From: Actinobacillus delphinicola
GTDB lineage: Bacteria; Pseudomonadota; Gammaproteobacteria; Enterobacterales; Pasteurellaceae
DNA length: 64,000 nucleotides
Reading direction: 5' to 3'
Assembly: GCF_900638385.1 (NCBI RefSeq)
Contig: NZ_LR134510.1
Location: forward strand, 1,773,245-1,837,244
In this document: piece after piece, positions 17,594 to 27,843 of the stretch
Layout: every line of letters begins with the position of its first letter
Numbering within the stretch: position 1 is the first letter of the stretch
Notes under the pieces: generated by a model
The model's database searches: none
Told to the model about the DNA's origin: nothing
What the model saw: only the letters and a program-made list of their open reading frames with translations
Position numbers and translations under genes: made by a program

Positions 17594-20524
17594 TTACCAG
17601 TTATACCCTAACCCCATTCCTGCGCCAAAATTACTTTGCGTATCTTGCGTAATGGCACTTTTTACTGTCCATTTACCATTATCAGAAATTCGAGATACAC
17701 CAATGGAGATCGCTTGTTGATTACGATAAATACCAACTGCAGCACTTACCGTATTACTTCCCGCAGAAAATGATTGTGGTAAGTTAGCCGTAGCAATAGC
17801 CGCAGCTATCCCTGCATGCGATTCTTTACGATTTTCTTTAATTTGATGATGAATATCAGATAACGCTCTCCCAACATTGACCCCAATATTTTTCTTCAAA
17901 TCCTGTACATCATTCGCCAGAATATCGAGTTGCTTAACATTCACTGCATCAGTGGGAGCTTTACCATCTGCCACATTTGAAATTACATTACCGCCATTAT
18001 CCAATCCTTGACTTGTTAAACTAACACTCTTTTCACCAGTCGCAGATTTTATTGCCACTCCCTCTTGATTAACTATCGTTGTGCCACCTATTGAATCATT
18101 TTTTAAGGTAATGTTTTTAACGTTTAAATGATCATTTAAGTGGATATTCACTTTCGTCTTATCATCCGCCGTTTTCTCAACATGCGTTTGAATATTTTGA
18201 TCCCCTAAAATTTCTACACTAGAACCAATAGCCGTATTAGCCGTTTCTCCTGTATCTCCTGAAAAATCAAGTCCTTTATCCAGTTGATCTTTAATAACGT
18301 TATATACTTTTTCTAGTTGTGAAATCGTTACTGCATCTTGCGCATTTACCCCATCTGCCACGTTAGAAATGACTTTCCCTGCGTTGTTTAAACCACCAAC
18401 AGTTAAACTTGGTCCATTTTGAATATGAATACCATAATCTTTTATCGTAACATTTTGGTCATTAGAACCAATCATTACATGATCATGTGCTGTCACACTT
18501 TCTACCGCTAAATTCTTAGCCAGTAGAATATCTATCGTGGTTTTTCCAGATGCATCTTGATTAACACGGGTTTTTATATTCTCGCCACTATATTGGTAAT
18601 CGTCCTCATGACCATTCCCTTTAATAATGACTTCTGATCCTAATTTATTCGTCACGGTATGTCCGCTATTACCACCAAAAAGCAATCCTTTGTCTGTGAC
18701 ATCAACAATTGAATCTTTAATTGCTTCATCTAATTGAGATTTATTTACAGCATCTGTAGGTGCCACACCTTTGCCCACATTCGCAATGACATTTCCCCCA
18801 TTATCTAAACCATGTTCTGTAACCGTAACTTTACCGCCATTGGCAGAATGAATAATTAATCCATTACCATCAACAATAGTATGTGACTGAGAATTGGCTT
18901 TTCCTAGTGTAATTTGCTCAAAACTTGGTGTTTCCGACATTTTTATCGTAATAGTTCCATTACCCTGCAAATCTTTCTGGTAAACCGTGGTGATATTTCT
19001 ATCTGAATATGTGACACCGTCACTTGGCGTAGCACCAATAATATTAATTGTTGAGCCAAGATATTGCTGATTCGTAGTGTTAGGGAGCATGCTATTCCCA
19101 TTAACTATAAATCCTTGATTAATCTTCGTGATTAAATCATTTATTGCGGTTTGATAGTCTATTGCTTCTGCCCCTATATCCCCATTCGTTTTAATAAGAG
19201 GCTGGAACGTGGGCGGGGTAAATCCTGTTAAGATTTTATTTGGCGTTAGGCCTAAAATATTACCTAATGCATAAAACTGGCTACCATTAATTGCATCGCC
19301 AGAATTAGCAGTAATTTTTCCCATTCCAACATTGGAAATGCGCTTATCGGCGGCATCAATTCCCATTTGGGTTAAACTAGGTCCATCTTTAATATGGACC
19401 CCATCTAAATCAATTAAGTCTTTCGCCAGCATAATATCAATCGTTGTTTTATCGGCACTCTGATTTATTTTAGTTTTTATATTTTCTGAACTGTATTCCA
19501 AATCCGCTTTGTTACCAGACCCTTGAACACTGATTTCACTGCCTAATTTATTGGTTACAGTATCCCCACTATTAGCACTTAATTTTAAACCTTTATCCGC
19601 AAGTCCTGCCGTTGCGGCTTTCAATTGTCGCTGATTCACCGCATCCGTATCTTGTACGCCATCGCCTACGTTACGAATTGGATTATTTCCATTATCCAAA
19701 CCCTGTGCAGTTAAACTTACCTTTCCGCCGTCTGCAGTATGAATGATGACACCACGCCCATCAATTATCGTTTTTGCTAGTGGATCTGCCTCATTTTTCA
19801 GAGTCACTTGTTTAAACGTAGGATCATCTTTCATTTTGATTGTAATCGTACTATCAGCACTTCCATTTTTGGAATAAACCGTCGTTAAGTTATCTGATGA
19901 ATAGTGACTATTGGCATCCGCTTGAGCGCCAATAATTTGAATAGTAGATCGCCAATATTGATTATTATTGGAGGTTCCACCAGTATTAGTATTTCCCTTA
20001 ATGTAGCCTAATAAAAAGAAACGTTTTAATTCTTCGATATCTACCGCATCAATATCTTGATGCCCCGTTAGATGTGATAACTGATGCAAAAATGATGTTT
20101 CACTCTTTCTTACTTTACCGATTACGAGTAAATTATCAGGCGTTAACCATGTCTTTTTGACTGTATCTGTTGCTAATAATGGTTCTTCCGTAAAAGGGCT
20201 TTCACCGACTTCATGTACTTGCGTATTTTTGATAGTTCGACTTCTTAACATGTCATCGTTTGATGTTGGGTCGTTGCCAACAATCAAATTTGGATCAATT
20301 TGATTAGCACTTGTTGTCATCGGTGCATCTTGTGCAAATGCCATTTGAATGCTTAATGCCAACGTGGATAATCCTAGAATTGCTATCGCAACGCCATGTT
20401 TAATTGATGATGACGTAGATGAATTCGCAAGAGAGGTACCTTGATGTTTACTTTTCCCCAATTCAGAAACAACAACGAGTTGGTGCGTATTTTTATTAAA
20501 AATAACTTTAAAGATCTTATTCAT
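17594..20524 (-). CDS. Trimeric autotransporter adhesin, compact, without YadA head
   Basis: 976 residues. N-terminal ESPR (MNKIFKVIFN...VVVSELGK) and a hydrophobic signal with cleavage near AFA (64). Unlike the giant TAA there is no SVAxG-type YadA head. After about 80 linker residues it goes straight into stalk modules: two QYxxST...NLTTVY/ITTVY...IKM units (about 200-250 and 480-530), several GLDNGxNxIxNVxxGxxxTDAVN (HIM-like) connectors and GPSLTxxGI motifs. The last ~70 residues form the YadA-type membrane anchor ending in GYNW. Exported by Sec, trimerises in the outer membrane and probably binds host cells or partner bacteria. Receptor unknown. Confidence 0.92.
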   Translation of the reverse strand: MNKIFKVIFNKNTHQLVVVSELGKSKHQGTSLANSSTSSSIKHGVAIAILGLSTLALSIQMAFAQDAPMTTSANQIDPNLIVGNDPTSNDDMLRSRTIKNTQVHEVGESPFTEEPLLATDTVKKTWLTPDNLLVIGKVRKSETSFLHQLSHLTGHQDIDAVDIEELKRFFLLGYIKGNTNTGGTSNNNQYWRSTIQIIGAQADANSHYSSDNLTTVYSKNGSADSTITIKMKDDPTFKQVTLKNEADPLAKTIIDGRGVIIHTADGGKVSLTAQGLDNGNNPIRNVGDGVQDTDAVNQRQLKAATAGLADKGLKLSANSGDTVTNKLGSEISVQGSGNKADLEYSSENIKTKINQSADKTTIDIMLAKDLIDLDGVHIKDGPSLTQMGIDAADKRISNVGMGKITANSGDAINGSQFYALGNILGLTPNKILTGFTPPTFQPLIKTNGDIGAEAIDYQTAINDLITKINQGFIVNGNSMLPNTTNQQYLGSTINIIGATPSDGVTYSDRNITTVYQKDLQGNGTITIKMSETPSFEQITLGKANSQSHTIVDGNGLIIHSANGGKVTVTEHGLDNGGNVIANVGKGVAPTDAVNKSQLDEAIKDSIVDVTDKGLLFGGNSGHTVTNKLGSEVIIKGNGHEDDYQYSGENIKTRVNQDASGKTTIDILLAKNLAVESVTAHDHVMIGSNDQNVTIKDYGIHIQNGPSLTVGGLNNAGKVISNVADGVNAQDAVTISQLEKVYNVIKDQLDKGLDFSGDTGETANTAIGSSVEILGDQNIQTHVEKTADDKTKVNIHLNDHLNVKNITLKNDSIGGTTIVNQEGVAIKSATGEKSVSLTSQGLDNGGNVISNVADGKAPTDAVNVKQLDILANDVQDLKKNIGVNVGRALSDIHHQIKENRKESHAGIAAAIATANLPQSFSAGSNTVSAAVGIYRNQQAISIGVSRISDNGKWTVKSAITQDTQSNFGAGMGLGYNW

Positions 20525-20908
20525 ATGTAAGTCCTTTGGAAATGAAATTAATTAAAAAATGCGCGCATTGATTATACATTATGTATTATTTTATACAATG
20601 ATTAATCCCTTAACCTATTTTGTGTAAAATCTTGTACAATTGATCAACGTTTATATTATTTAATATAAAATTTTGAGCGGGTTAATACCTCTAGAGGTTT
20701 AATTTATTAGAGTGAACACGCATAATTAAAGGAAATTTATTTCCTGTTTATTCATAAGGATATGATTTTTAAATTCTTTTTGAAGTTAATCTCCAAACTA
20801 TTTGAAATTCATGAATATTTTTTCATTTTGGTATAACAAAAAATACGCCTCAATTTTCAAAAAAATTTATGAAATTTGAGGCGTTATTACCTAAAATGAA
20901 AAGATTGT
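20525..20908. other. Intergenic region between tadG and the 976-residue TAA gene
   Basis: 384 AT-rich bases. It must hold the TAA promoter; I see no convincing -35/-10 pair. It contains the tadG terminator (20845-20884). No small gene is supported. Confidence 0.5.
20845..20884 (-). terminator. Terminator after tadG, AATCACGCC-like inverted pair
   Basis: A 14-base stem with one mismatch (ACGCCTCAATTTTC 20845-20858 with 20871-20884) and an A-rich/T-rich loop. It is a diverged relative of the dispersed element (GGCGTTATT instead of GGCGTGATT). Confidence 0.8.
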
Positions 20909-22753
20909 CTAATTCGCAAATTGTAATTTTTGATCGCTAACAGACCCAACTTCTTCCGTTACCGATGTCGCAGCTCGGAAAGCAGCGAGAAGTTCATTTT
21001 CGTTGCTAGCAGAATAGTAATTCCCCGCACCAACACATTTATGCCACGCCTCTCTTTGTTGAGCTGCGGCTTGTTGGTTATCTTGTGAGTTTAATTCTTT
21101 TTTTGAGCCATATCCAAAAGCAATAAAACTAATTTTTGTATTAAAAGTTTTATATTCGCTTTTTTGTAAGGTATTAACACGTCGACGAATCCGATCACAA
21201 AGCCCCATCTCATTTTTGCCCTCATTATTAAAACGATCTGCACGTAACGAGCCATCGCTATTTGGTGCAATCAGAGTTTGGGTAATTGAAGATGGATCAC
21301 CATCTGCGCCCTCATCATAGCCATCAGATAAAATAACAATTAAACGTTTTGTATTAGTATTTAAATTCGCAGTTTTTGGATTTACATTCATCATCATATT
21401 CGTTCCTAGAATTAATCCTGCTGATGATAACGTTCCACCGTCGGGAGTGATACGATTAAAATCATTAATAGCTTTAGCTAAATCTTGAGAAGTACTGTTA
21501 TACCAAGCATGTGTTGATATATCATTTTTATTTTTCCCTAGACAAATTCTTCCCTTGGGGAAAACGACCATATTTTTTGTATCTAAATTACTACCACTCA
21601 ACGTATCTATAAGTCTCAATGTATTAAGATAATCAATACCATTTTCAAACCTAGACCAGTCCCTATATTCATAACCATGCGAATAGTTATATTCCATCTG
21701 ATCTTTTAATGTTGCACTAACCTCTTGGTAATAATCACCCTTCCACCAATCATGCACTATTCGATAAAACTCCATTTTTGTATCAGGCAGAACATAAGGT
21801 AATGTACAATATTGCTTATCTCCATGCCATTGTTGAGCACCCAATGCAAAATCAACGAATCCGATACGATTGTAGTTTGGAATACTAGTTTGGCTTGGTT
21901 TTAAAATATCAGATATTATTTGTTTAAATACACGTCTTAGCATCGTAATTTTACTGGTTGAATTTGGCGAAGTACTTAACCCCTCATTCATTGAACCAGA
22001 CAAGTCACTCACAAAAATAATATCAACAGGGACATTTTCACGTTTTTTGGTAACGAAAATAGTATCAGCGGTAATCTTTTCAGTTCGATTAAAGGTTGTA
22101 CCATATTCATTTTTATATTTATCGCCCCAATAAAGCCATGATGGACGCATGAAATCCCCGTTAACAACACATCCAATATTATTGGTTACATCTTTGCCAG
22201 ATTTAAGATAATCACAACGATAACTAAAGTGATCATCAATATTAAAATTATTCTGCGCATTCCCATTTGTGGTATAATCGACATAACTTTCAGGTAAATA
22301 ATAGCTGCGCACTAATTCTTCTAACATCTGAATATTGCGCAAATATTGTTTATATGCAAAATCTCGTTTCTGCTTATTTCCCTGAAAATCAAGGTGGTTA
22401 GCCTTAGCATTTTCTTCAAATACCTTGATTAAATTCTTTTGATGAGCAGTTAAGTTTCCTGTTGGAAAACTTGCTTGACTATTAACTTCCCATGTTTTTT
22501 TATTGCCACGATAATAATTATCTTCAGCAGTTAAAAATAATCCGCCTTGCTCCAGCCCTTGAGTAAAACGGGCTTTATCAAGCAAAATTCCCGTGCCATC
22601 GACAACAAAAGCGATATAACCAATTAATCCAGCCGTTAATAATACTGTCATCACACCATAAACCCCTGATTCATCATGATAAAAATCATAAAGTTTATGG
22701 GTAAGTTTTTGCGTAATTTGTGAGTGTTTAAACCATTTTTTCTGCTTCATCAT
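20909..22753 (-). CDS. tadG: Flp pilus assembly protein TadG
   Basis: 614 residues. One membrane segment near the N-terminus (about 32-55) follows a DESGVYG sequence that resembles the pilin-like N-terminus of TadE/TadF but lacks their Glu at +5. A von Willebrand A domain starts near residue 248 with the MIDAS motif DLSGSM; its later part has the conserved ILSDGYD. TadG is needed for Flp fibril formation in Aggregatibacter and may anchor or organise the pilus. Last gene of the tad operon, 6 bases after tadF, followed by a strong terminator. Confidence 0.92.
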   Translation of the reverse strand: MMKQKKWFKHSQITQKLTHKLYDFYHDESGVYGVMTVLLTAGLIGYIAFVVDGTGILLDKARFTQGLEQGGLFLTAEDNYYRGNKKTWEVNSQASFPTGNLTAHQKNLIKVFEENAKANHLDFQGNKQKRDFAYKQYLRNIQMLEELVRSYYLPESYVDYTTNGNAQNNFNIDDHFSYRCDYLKSGKDVTNNIGCVVNGDFMRPSWLYWGDKYKNEYGTTFNRTEKITADTIFVTKKRENVPVDIIFVSDLSGSMNEGLSTSPNSTSKITMLRRVFKQIISDILKPSQTSIPNYNRIGFVDFALGAQQWHGDKQYCTLPYVLPDTKMEFYRIVHDWWKGDYYQEVSATLKDQMEYNYSHGYEYRDWSRFENGIDYLNTLRLIDTLSGSNLDTKNMVVFPKGRICLGKNKNDISTHAWYNSTSQDLAKAINDFNRITPDGGTLSSAGLILGTNMMMNVNPKTANLNTNTKRLIVILSDGYDEGADGDPSSITQTLIAPNSDGSLRADRFNNEGKNEMGLCDRIRRRVNTLQKSEYKTFNTKISFIAFGYGSKKELNSQDNQQAAAQQREAWHKCVGAGNYYSASNENELLAAFRAATSVTEEVGSVSDQKLQFAN

Positions 22754-22759
22754 TCTCTC

Positions 22760-23401
22760 CTAACGCCCTACGGTAACCGATGATGAACGGAGTAAACCTT
22801 CCGTATAATTTTTACCCGCTAAGAATGATTTAAATAGACTTTTCGATGGTACACAAACCGTCACTTGATAAAGCGGTAAAATGCGTTGGTTATCCACTTC
22901 ACTTCGGGGAGCAATATTCTGTAAAGTTTTTAAATCTGTCGTTGGATGACAAACGTTTGTATCGCCCTGCAAAATAGTTGTCGGATTTGCGAGGCGTGGT
23001 TTCGCATCAAGCGGTGTTTTTGCAAATTGTAAAGAGCCTAAAACAATATAAAGCGGACGTTTATCATGCGGATCGCCATAAAACATTGATTTCGCCAGCA
23101 TGCGAAAATTATCTACATCTTGATAGAAAATTTTTCCATTTCGCATTTCTGCTGGAGAAAGATTTTCATTAACGTGTCCATTTACACTATAAAGTTGTGT
23201 TCGTTCACGTAATAGATTCACCATTGAATAAGATAAATTATCTAATTTCCCAATTTCTCCTCGTGTGAAAGCTAAATCAAACATGAAGAAAAAAAGCAAT
23301 AGCAACACAATAATCGAAAAGAAAAATTCGATAATCACCGCACCACTCATATCACGATAAAAACGGATAAGCTGAAATTTAATTAAAGTCTGAACGCTCA
23401 T
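22760..23401 (-). CDS. tadF: Tight adherence pseudopilin TadF
   Basis: Minor pilin-like membrane protein of the Flp pilus system. From the chosen ATG (MSVQTLIKF) it is 213 residues; the frame is open to an ATG five codons further up. The pseudopilin motif SG-AVIIEFFFS has Glu at +5 of the predicted TadV cleavage site and is followed by a very hydrophobic segment (LLLLFFFMFDLAF). The start overlaps the end of tadE by about 23 bases, a sign of translational coupling. Confidence 0.88.
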   Translation of the reverse strand: MSVQTLIKFQLIRFYRDMSGAVIIEFFFSIIVLLLLFFFMFDLAFTRGEIGKLDNLSYSMVNLLRERTQLYSVNGHVNENLSPAEMRNGKIFYQDVDNFRMLAKSMFYGDPHDKRPLYIVLGSLQFAKTPLDAKPRLANPTTILQGDTNVCHPTTDLKTLQNIAPRSEVDNQRILPLYQVTVCVPSKSLFKSFLAGKNYTEGLLRSSSVTVGR

Positions 23402-23918
23402 ACTCTTGAACCACAAAAAATTGACGAGTAAATAACTGATTTACAGGATTATTTAAAAAAGGTAATCCAAACATAAAATGATAATTATAGGTAATTAAAT
23501 ACCGTGCTAAAGGTGCATTACGACTATTATTCGTAAACCCTTGTCCTTTTGGATTTGCTACGGCTTTTAAAAGATCTTGCATATTATCTGCATAATTTAC
23601 CGTCACAGCTGGTGGCTGTAATTTAGCGGCAAAAATTCCCATTACAGTACTATCGCTATAACGATTATATTGGCGGACGATTTGCTGTTTTAAAACTTGA
23701 GCATAATCGCCGCCAGATGAGCGGAGATCTTGATTTTTAGTAATGCGTACTGCTTCAGTAACGGCTAAATCCCAATAAGCATTGGTTATCGCAATACGCC
23801 CCATTTCAAAAATCATGAAAATTACTAACAAATAAACACCTATCGTTAAACCAAATTCAATACTGGCAACACCTTTCTGTTGGCGTTTAAATTGGGAAAT
23901 CCGTTGAAGTAATTGCAC
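23379..23918 (-). CDS. tadE: Tight adherence pseudopilin TadE
   Basis: 179 residues, a minor pilin-like protein. The KG-VASIEFGLTIG motif at about 20-31 gives a TadV cleavage site followed by Glu at +5 and a hydrophobic helix. In Aggregatibacter TadE and TadF are processed by TadV and are needed for pilus production. The C-terminal soluble part has no other recognisable domain. It follows tadD by 37 bases and overlaps tadF. Confidence 0.9.
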   Translation of the reverse strand: MQLLQRISQFKRQQKGVASIEFGLTIGVYLLVIFMIFEMGRIAITNAYWDLAVTEAVRITKNQDLRSSGGDYAQVLKQQIVRQYNRYSDSTVMGIFAAKLQPPAVTVNYADNMQDLLKAVANPKGQGFTNNSRNAPLARYLITYNYHFMFGLPFLNNPVNQLFTRQFFVVQEYERSDFN

Positions 23919-23955
23919 CCCGCTCTCCTTTTATAGCAATAATTTATTCGGTCAA

Positions 23956-24786
23956 TTAGTGGCGTGAAGTAATATGTCGAGAAATACGTTGCGTATCTTC
24001 TAAAGCATTTACTAACGCTGCACCATTGGTATTTAAACCTTCTTTTTTAATAATTTCTAAAGCGTAACGACTATCACCACTTTTAATTAATGCGAATACG
24101 AGATTATATACAACACGTTGATCTTTATTATTACTTAAATAAAGAGGTAATAATAAACGTACCGCATTTTTATAACGTCCTCTTACAATATCTAACATTG
24201 CAAGATTATTAATCGCAATTTGATCATCTAGGAAATAGGAACGTGCTTTATTAAAGCTCTTTTCAGCTTGGGTAGTTTGTCCTAATTCGGCATAAGCAAT
24301 CCCTTGACTATTATAAGTATCTGCCATATTCGGGTTAAGACGAATAAGTTCGTTCGCAACATCTAACCCTTCACGATAATTCCCCGCTTGGATTAAGGCT
24401 TTTAATTTTAAACTCATCGCTTTTTGTTTATAACTTGGAACAAGTAATAATGGCTGAGAATATAAGATAGCCGATTTATTATCGCCTTTGTCAAAATAAG
24501 CCTGTGATAATTTATAGAGATAAAGATTTCGTGTTGCAGTATCATTATGCGGTAATACTTTTAATACCCCTCTATATAAATTAATTAATTTCTCATAACT
24601 CCGTGTAGAAGTATATAGTTTTTCTTTTAAGCTTACGTCACTTAATAAAGCGGGTAAATTAATTTGCTTTTGCATTTCTCCCGATTGGCTCATATTTGAA
24701 TAACTATTACTATGACTAACACAAGCCGTTAATGCCAAAGAAAAACCTAATAATAATGTTGTTTTAGAAAATTTTTTTAAAATCAT
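23956..24786 (-). CDS. tadD: Tight adherence lipoprotein TadD (TPR)
   Basis: 276 residues with a lipoprotein signal (lipobox LTAC, Cys 22), so attached to a membrane facing the periplasm. The mature part is made of tetratricopeptide repeats; the clearest is PNMADTYNSQGIAYAELG followed by QAEKSFNKA. TadD probably acts as a pilotin that helps the RcpA secretin assemble. Its end (GGCGTGAAG on the plus strand near 23957) looks like a degenerate copy of the dispersed element. Confidence 0.92.
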   Translation of the reverse strand: MILKKFSKTTLLLGFSLALTACVSHSNSYSNMSQSGEMQKQINLPALLSDVSLKEKLYTSTRSYEKLINLYRGVLKVLPHNDTATRNLYLYKLSQAYFDKGDNKSAILYSQPLLLVPSYKQKAMSLKLKALIQAGNYREGLDVANELIRLNPNMADTYNSQGIAYAELGQTTQAEKSFNKARSYFLDDQIAINNLAMLDIVRGRYKNAVRLLLPLYLSNNKDQRVVYNLVFALIKSGDSRYALEIIKKEGLNTNGAALVNALEDTQRISRHITSRH

Positions 24787-24815
24787 AATCCTATCCTCAT
24801 CAGATAAATTTATAT

Positions 24816-25670
24816 TTACAGACCGGCTTGCGGGAATACTCGCATCATACCTGGTGCAAGAATTAATATAATAATTGGGAACATAATAAACAAAATAAGT
24901 GGAATACTCATTTTTGCAGCTAACGTTCCTAACCTTTCTTCAATCTCTAATAACTGTAATTCACGAATATCTGCGGATAATTGAATCAGTTGATTATAAA
25001 TAGAAGAACCAAAATTTAAACTTTGTTGCATTACGGTAACAAACATACGAATTTCTTTGGTTGGTAAGGAAATAGCAAGTTCATCTAATGCTTGACTTAA
25101 ACTTGTAATTTCTGCCTTACGCATAATACGTAGCATGACGTAAGTTAAATCGGGATTTAATACTTTAAAATCCGTTGCAACACGTTTTAATGCCATATCA
25201 ATACTCATACCTGTTTGCACACAAACTGCTGTTAAATCAATAAAACCAGGTAAATCAACCATAATGGATTTTATGCGTGATTTAACAACGATCCCTGTGA
25301 TAATCCCAGGAATAATAATGGCTAAGATTAAAGCAACGATAAAGGTAATAATTTTTGTTATATCATCAAGATCTTGACTCAATAACGAAACTAATAACAC
25401 TACGAACCCTGCGATTAAAAACTTTAATTTAATGTTTTTATCAATAAGCCCTAATATTCTTAGAAATTTATTATTACTAATGATTAATAACTCTAATTCA
25501 ATCTGCTGTTTTCGTTTACCATGAGTATTTTCATCACTTTTTTCTTTAGGTCGAATACCATGTAATATTTCTCGATAGCGCTGATATTTTCGTTTTGCAA
25601 TAAAAGCGAATGCCATGACTAAAATAAAGCCACCAAGAATAAGTAAGAAAAATAGAATATTTGCTAGCAT
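24816..25670 (-). CDS. tadC: Tad inner-membrane platform protein TadC
   Basis: 284 residues, GspF/T2SF-domain family. Membrane segments lie at the N-terminus, around 85-130 in a tight pair, and at the C-terminus (PLILFIMFPIIILILAPG). The cytoplasmic T2SF domain in between has the ...AVCVQTGMSIDMAL... helix. With TadB it forms the platform on which the TadA ATPase works. One base separates it from tadB. Confidence 0.93.
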   Translation of the reverse strand: MLANILFFLLILGGFILVMAFAFIAKRKYQRYREILHGIRPKEKSDENTHGKRKQQIELELLIISNNKFLRILGLIDKNIKLKFLIAGFVVLLVSLLSQDLDDITKIITFIVALILAIIIPGIITGIVVKSRIKSIMVDLPGFIDLTAVCVQTGMSIDMALKRVATDFKVLNPDLTYVMLRIMRKAEITSLSQALDELAISLPTKEIRMFVTVMQQSLNFGSSIYNQLIQLSADIRELQLLEIEERLGTLAAKMSIPLILFIMFPIIILILAPGMMRVFPQAGL

Positions 25671-25671
25671 A

Positions 25672-26553
25672 TTACGTCGCCTTCTTCATTAACCACCAGA
25701 TAATTCCCATACCAAATAATTCTGAACCTAAAACGTAATACAACACTAAACGTCCTTTCGGATCAGAAATAACAAAGTCAAAGTTTTCTGGCATTTGGAA
25801 TTTCATAAAGATGAAGAAAAATAAAGGAAACGCTCCAACAATCATGGCAGACATACGCGCTTCTGATGTCATTGCTCGTTTTTTTTGCTCCATTTTTCTA
25901 CTATCGGCAATTACACGACCTAAACGATTAATGACTTCTTTCATTTGTCCGCCTTTTTCAAGGTTAATCCGAACAATAGTAATGAAATAATAAAATTCTT
26001 TATAAGGCCAACGTGTATAACTATCTTCTAATACAGTAGTTACATCTTCCCCAATAGCTAAACGGCGATAAATATATTTAAACTCATCACCAAGACGCCC
26101 TTTAATATCTCGTCCGCAACGTTCAAGGGCTTGTAAAAGTCCTGCCCCTGCCGTTGTAGCACTATTTAAAACTTGAATAACTTCGGGAAAAGAAACTTCA
26201 AAATCTTTTCGATTTCGGCGGCGTCCCCATTTCCAAACTGTAATGACAAATAAAACTGCAAAAATTGCGGTAACCATAAAACTATTAAAACGAATAAACT
26301 GCGTATTAATAATTAAGGTAATGAAATAAACGATACAAACGATTAATACATTACGCATTAAATTCTGTTGTTTACCGTCAATAAAGTAATAGTGCCATAA
26401 TGCTGCTTGTTGCTTAGTTTTTTGCCAAGCTGTTTGTAATGGACTTACTTTTGTTTCATTAGGATTAATTTTGCGTTTTGTTTTTGAAAAACGTTTAAAC
26501 GTATAAAGTAGGAGCAAACCACCAAAACAGAAAATGATGTAATATAAAATCAT
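25672..26553 (-). CDS. tadB: Tad inner-membrane platform protein TadB
   Basis: 293 residues, GspF/T2SF-domain family. A hydrophobic N-terminal segment (1-20), a pair near 90-130 and two at the C-terminus surround a cytoplasmic domain with LNSATTAGAGLLQALERC. Partner of TadC. Its start overlaps the tadA stop by 4 bases, so the two are translationally coupled. Confidence 0.93.
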   Translation of the reverse strand: MILYYIIFCFGGLLLLYTFKRFSKTKRKINPNETKVSPLQTAWQKTKQQAALWHYYFIDGKQQNLMRNVLIVCIVYFITLIINTQFIRFNSFMVTAIFAVLFVITVWKWGRRRNRKDFEVSFPEVIQVLNSATTAGAGLLQALERCGRDIKGRLGDEFKYIYRRLAIGEDVTTVLEDSYTRWPYKEFYYFITIVRINLEKGGQMKEVINRLGRVIADSRKMEQKKRAMTSEARMSAMIVGAFPLFFFIFMKFQMPENFDFVISDPKGRLVLYYVLGSELFGMGIIWWLMKKAT

Positions 26554-27830
26554 ACGGACTCCGCAAAAATTGACTTTAATTCATCACTTAAGTTAAAAAC
26601 CATTGCTTGTTGTGCAACGATACTGCGTGAAAGCAAACCATGATTAATAAATTCGCCTTGAATTTTTCCTTCTTTCGTACGTTCCGCTGATGGATGGAAA
26701 GTGAAAATATCTTGTAAAACCACTTGTCCATTTTCCATTCCCATAATTTCCGTAATATTGGTGATACGGCGTGAACCATCATTTAAACGTGAGGCTTGCA
26801 CGAGAATATTGACCGCTGAGCTGATATTGCGACGAATCGCCTCTAAAGGTAGATTAGCATTAGACATCATTACCATACTTTCCAAACGAGCAATGGCATC
26901 ACGTGGGCTATTAGCATGCAGTGTTGACATTGAACCATCATGCCCAGTATTCATTGCTTGTAACATTTGAAATGCTTCTGCCCCACGGCATTCCCCAACG
27001 ATGATACGTTCTGGACGCATACGCAATGCATTGATAACCAAATCCTGCATGGTAATTGCACCTGTTTGTTCCACCCCTGCAATACGAGTTTCCAAGCGGA
27101 CAACATGAGGCTGATCAAGACGCAATTCTGCGGTATCTTCCATCGTAATCACACGTTCTGTCGGTGAAATGTAAGCGGATAAGGCATTAAGTAATGTCGT
27201 TTTACCTGAACCTGTTCCCCCTGCCACGATAATATTTACTCGGCAACGTGCAGCGATAATCAAAAAATTCGCCATTTGTAACGTCATAGAGCCAAATTTC
27301 ATTAACTCTTGTAGCGATTTCTTATTCTTTGAAAATTTACGAATAGAAATACAGGTTCCATCGAGAGCAATTGGCGGGATAACCACGTTTAAACGGCTAC
27401 CATCTGGCAAGCGGCTATCTACTAATGGCGAACCATCATCAATGCGTCGCCCAACAGTAGAAACTAAACGACGGGCAATATCCGTAAGTTGTTCATTACT
27501 AATAAAATATTTATCAGTTTTTTCTAATATCCCTTGACGTTCTACCCATACATCTTTAGGTCCATTCACTAAAATATCGTTGACGGTATCGTCTTCCATT
27601 AAGCTACGTAATGGTCCGAATCCAAGTAATTCATCGCCTATCATTTCTGCCATTAACAATGCATCGGCAGCTGTTAAATATTGGTTTGACTTCGCTGCAA
27701 CTTGAAAGGCAATTTGTGAGAGTTCATTAACTAATTTTTCTCGATCTTCTTTTAATGTATCTAGACGATTTACTTCCAGATTACTTAAAATCCCATCACG
27801 AAAAAAAACCTGTTGTTCTTGAGATAACAT
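26550..27830 (-). CDS. tadA: Flp pilus assembly ATPase TadA (CpaF family)
   Basis: Cytoplasmic secretion ATPase that powers Flp pilus polymerisation. 426 residues: an N-terminal domain, then the RecA-like core with Walker A GGTGSGKTT, Asp box ITMEDTAELRL, Walker B region RPERIIVGECRG and His box STLHANSPRDA. All catalytic motifs look intact. It lies between tadZ (13-base gap) and tadB (4-base overlap). Confidence 0.96.
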   Translation of the reverse strand: MLSQEQQVFFRDGILSNLEVNRLDTLKEDREKLVNELSQIAFQVAAKSNQYLTAADALLMAEMIGDELLGFGPLRSLMEDDTVNDILVNGPKDVWVERQGILEKTDKYFISNEQLTDIARRLVSTVGRRIDDGSPLVDSRLPDGSRLNVVIPPIALDGTCISIRKFSKNKKSLQELMKFGSMTLQMANFLIIAARCRVNIIVAGGTGSGKTTLLNALSAYISPTERVITMEDTAELRLDQPHVVRLETRIAGVEQTGAITMQDLVINALRMRPERIIVGECRGAEAFQMLQAMNTGHDGSMSTLHANSPRDAIARLESMVMMSNANLPLEAIRRNISSAVNILVQASRLNDGSRRITNITEIMGMENGQVVLQDIFTFHPSAERTKEGKIQGEFINHGLLSRSIVAQQAMVFNLSDELKSIFAESV

Positions 27831-27843
27831 CTATACCACCTCG

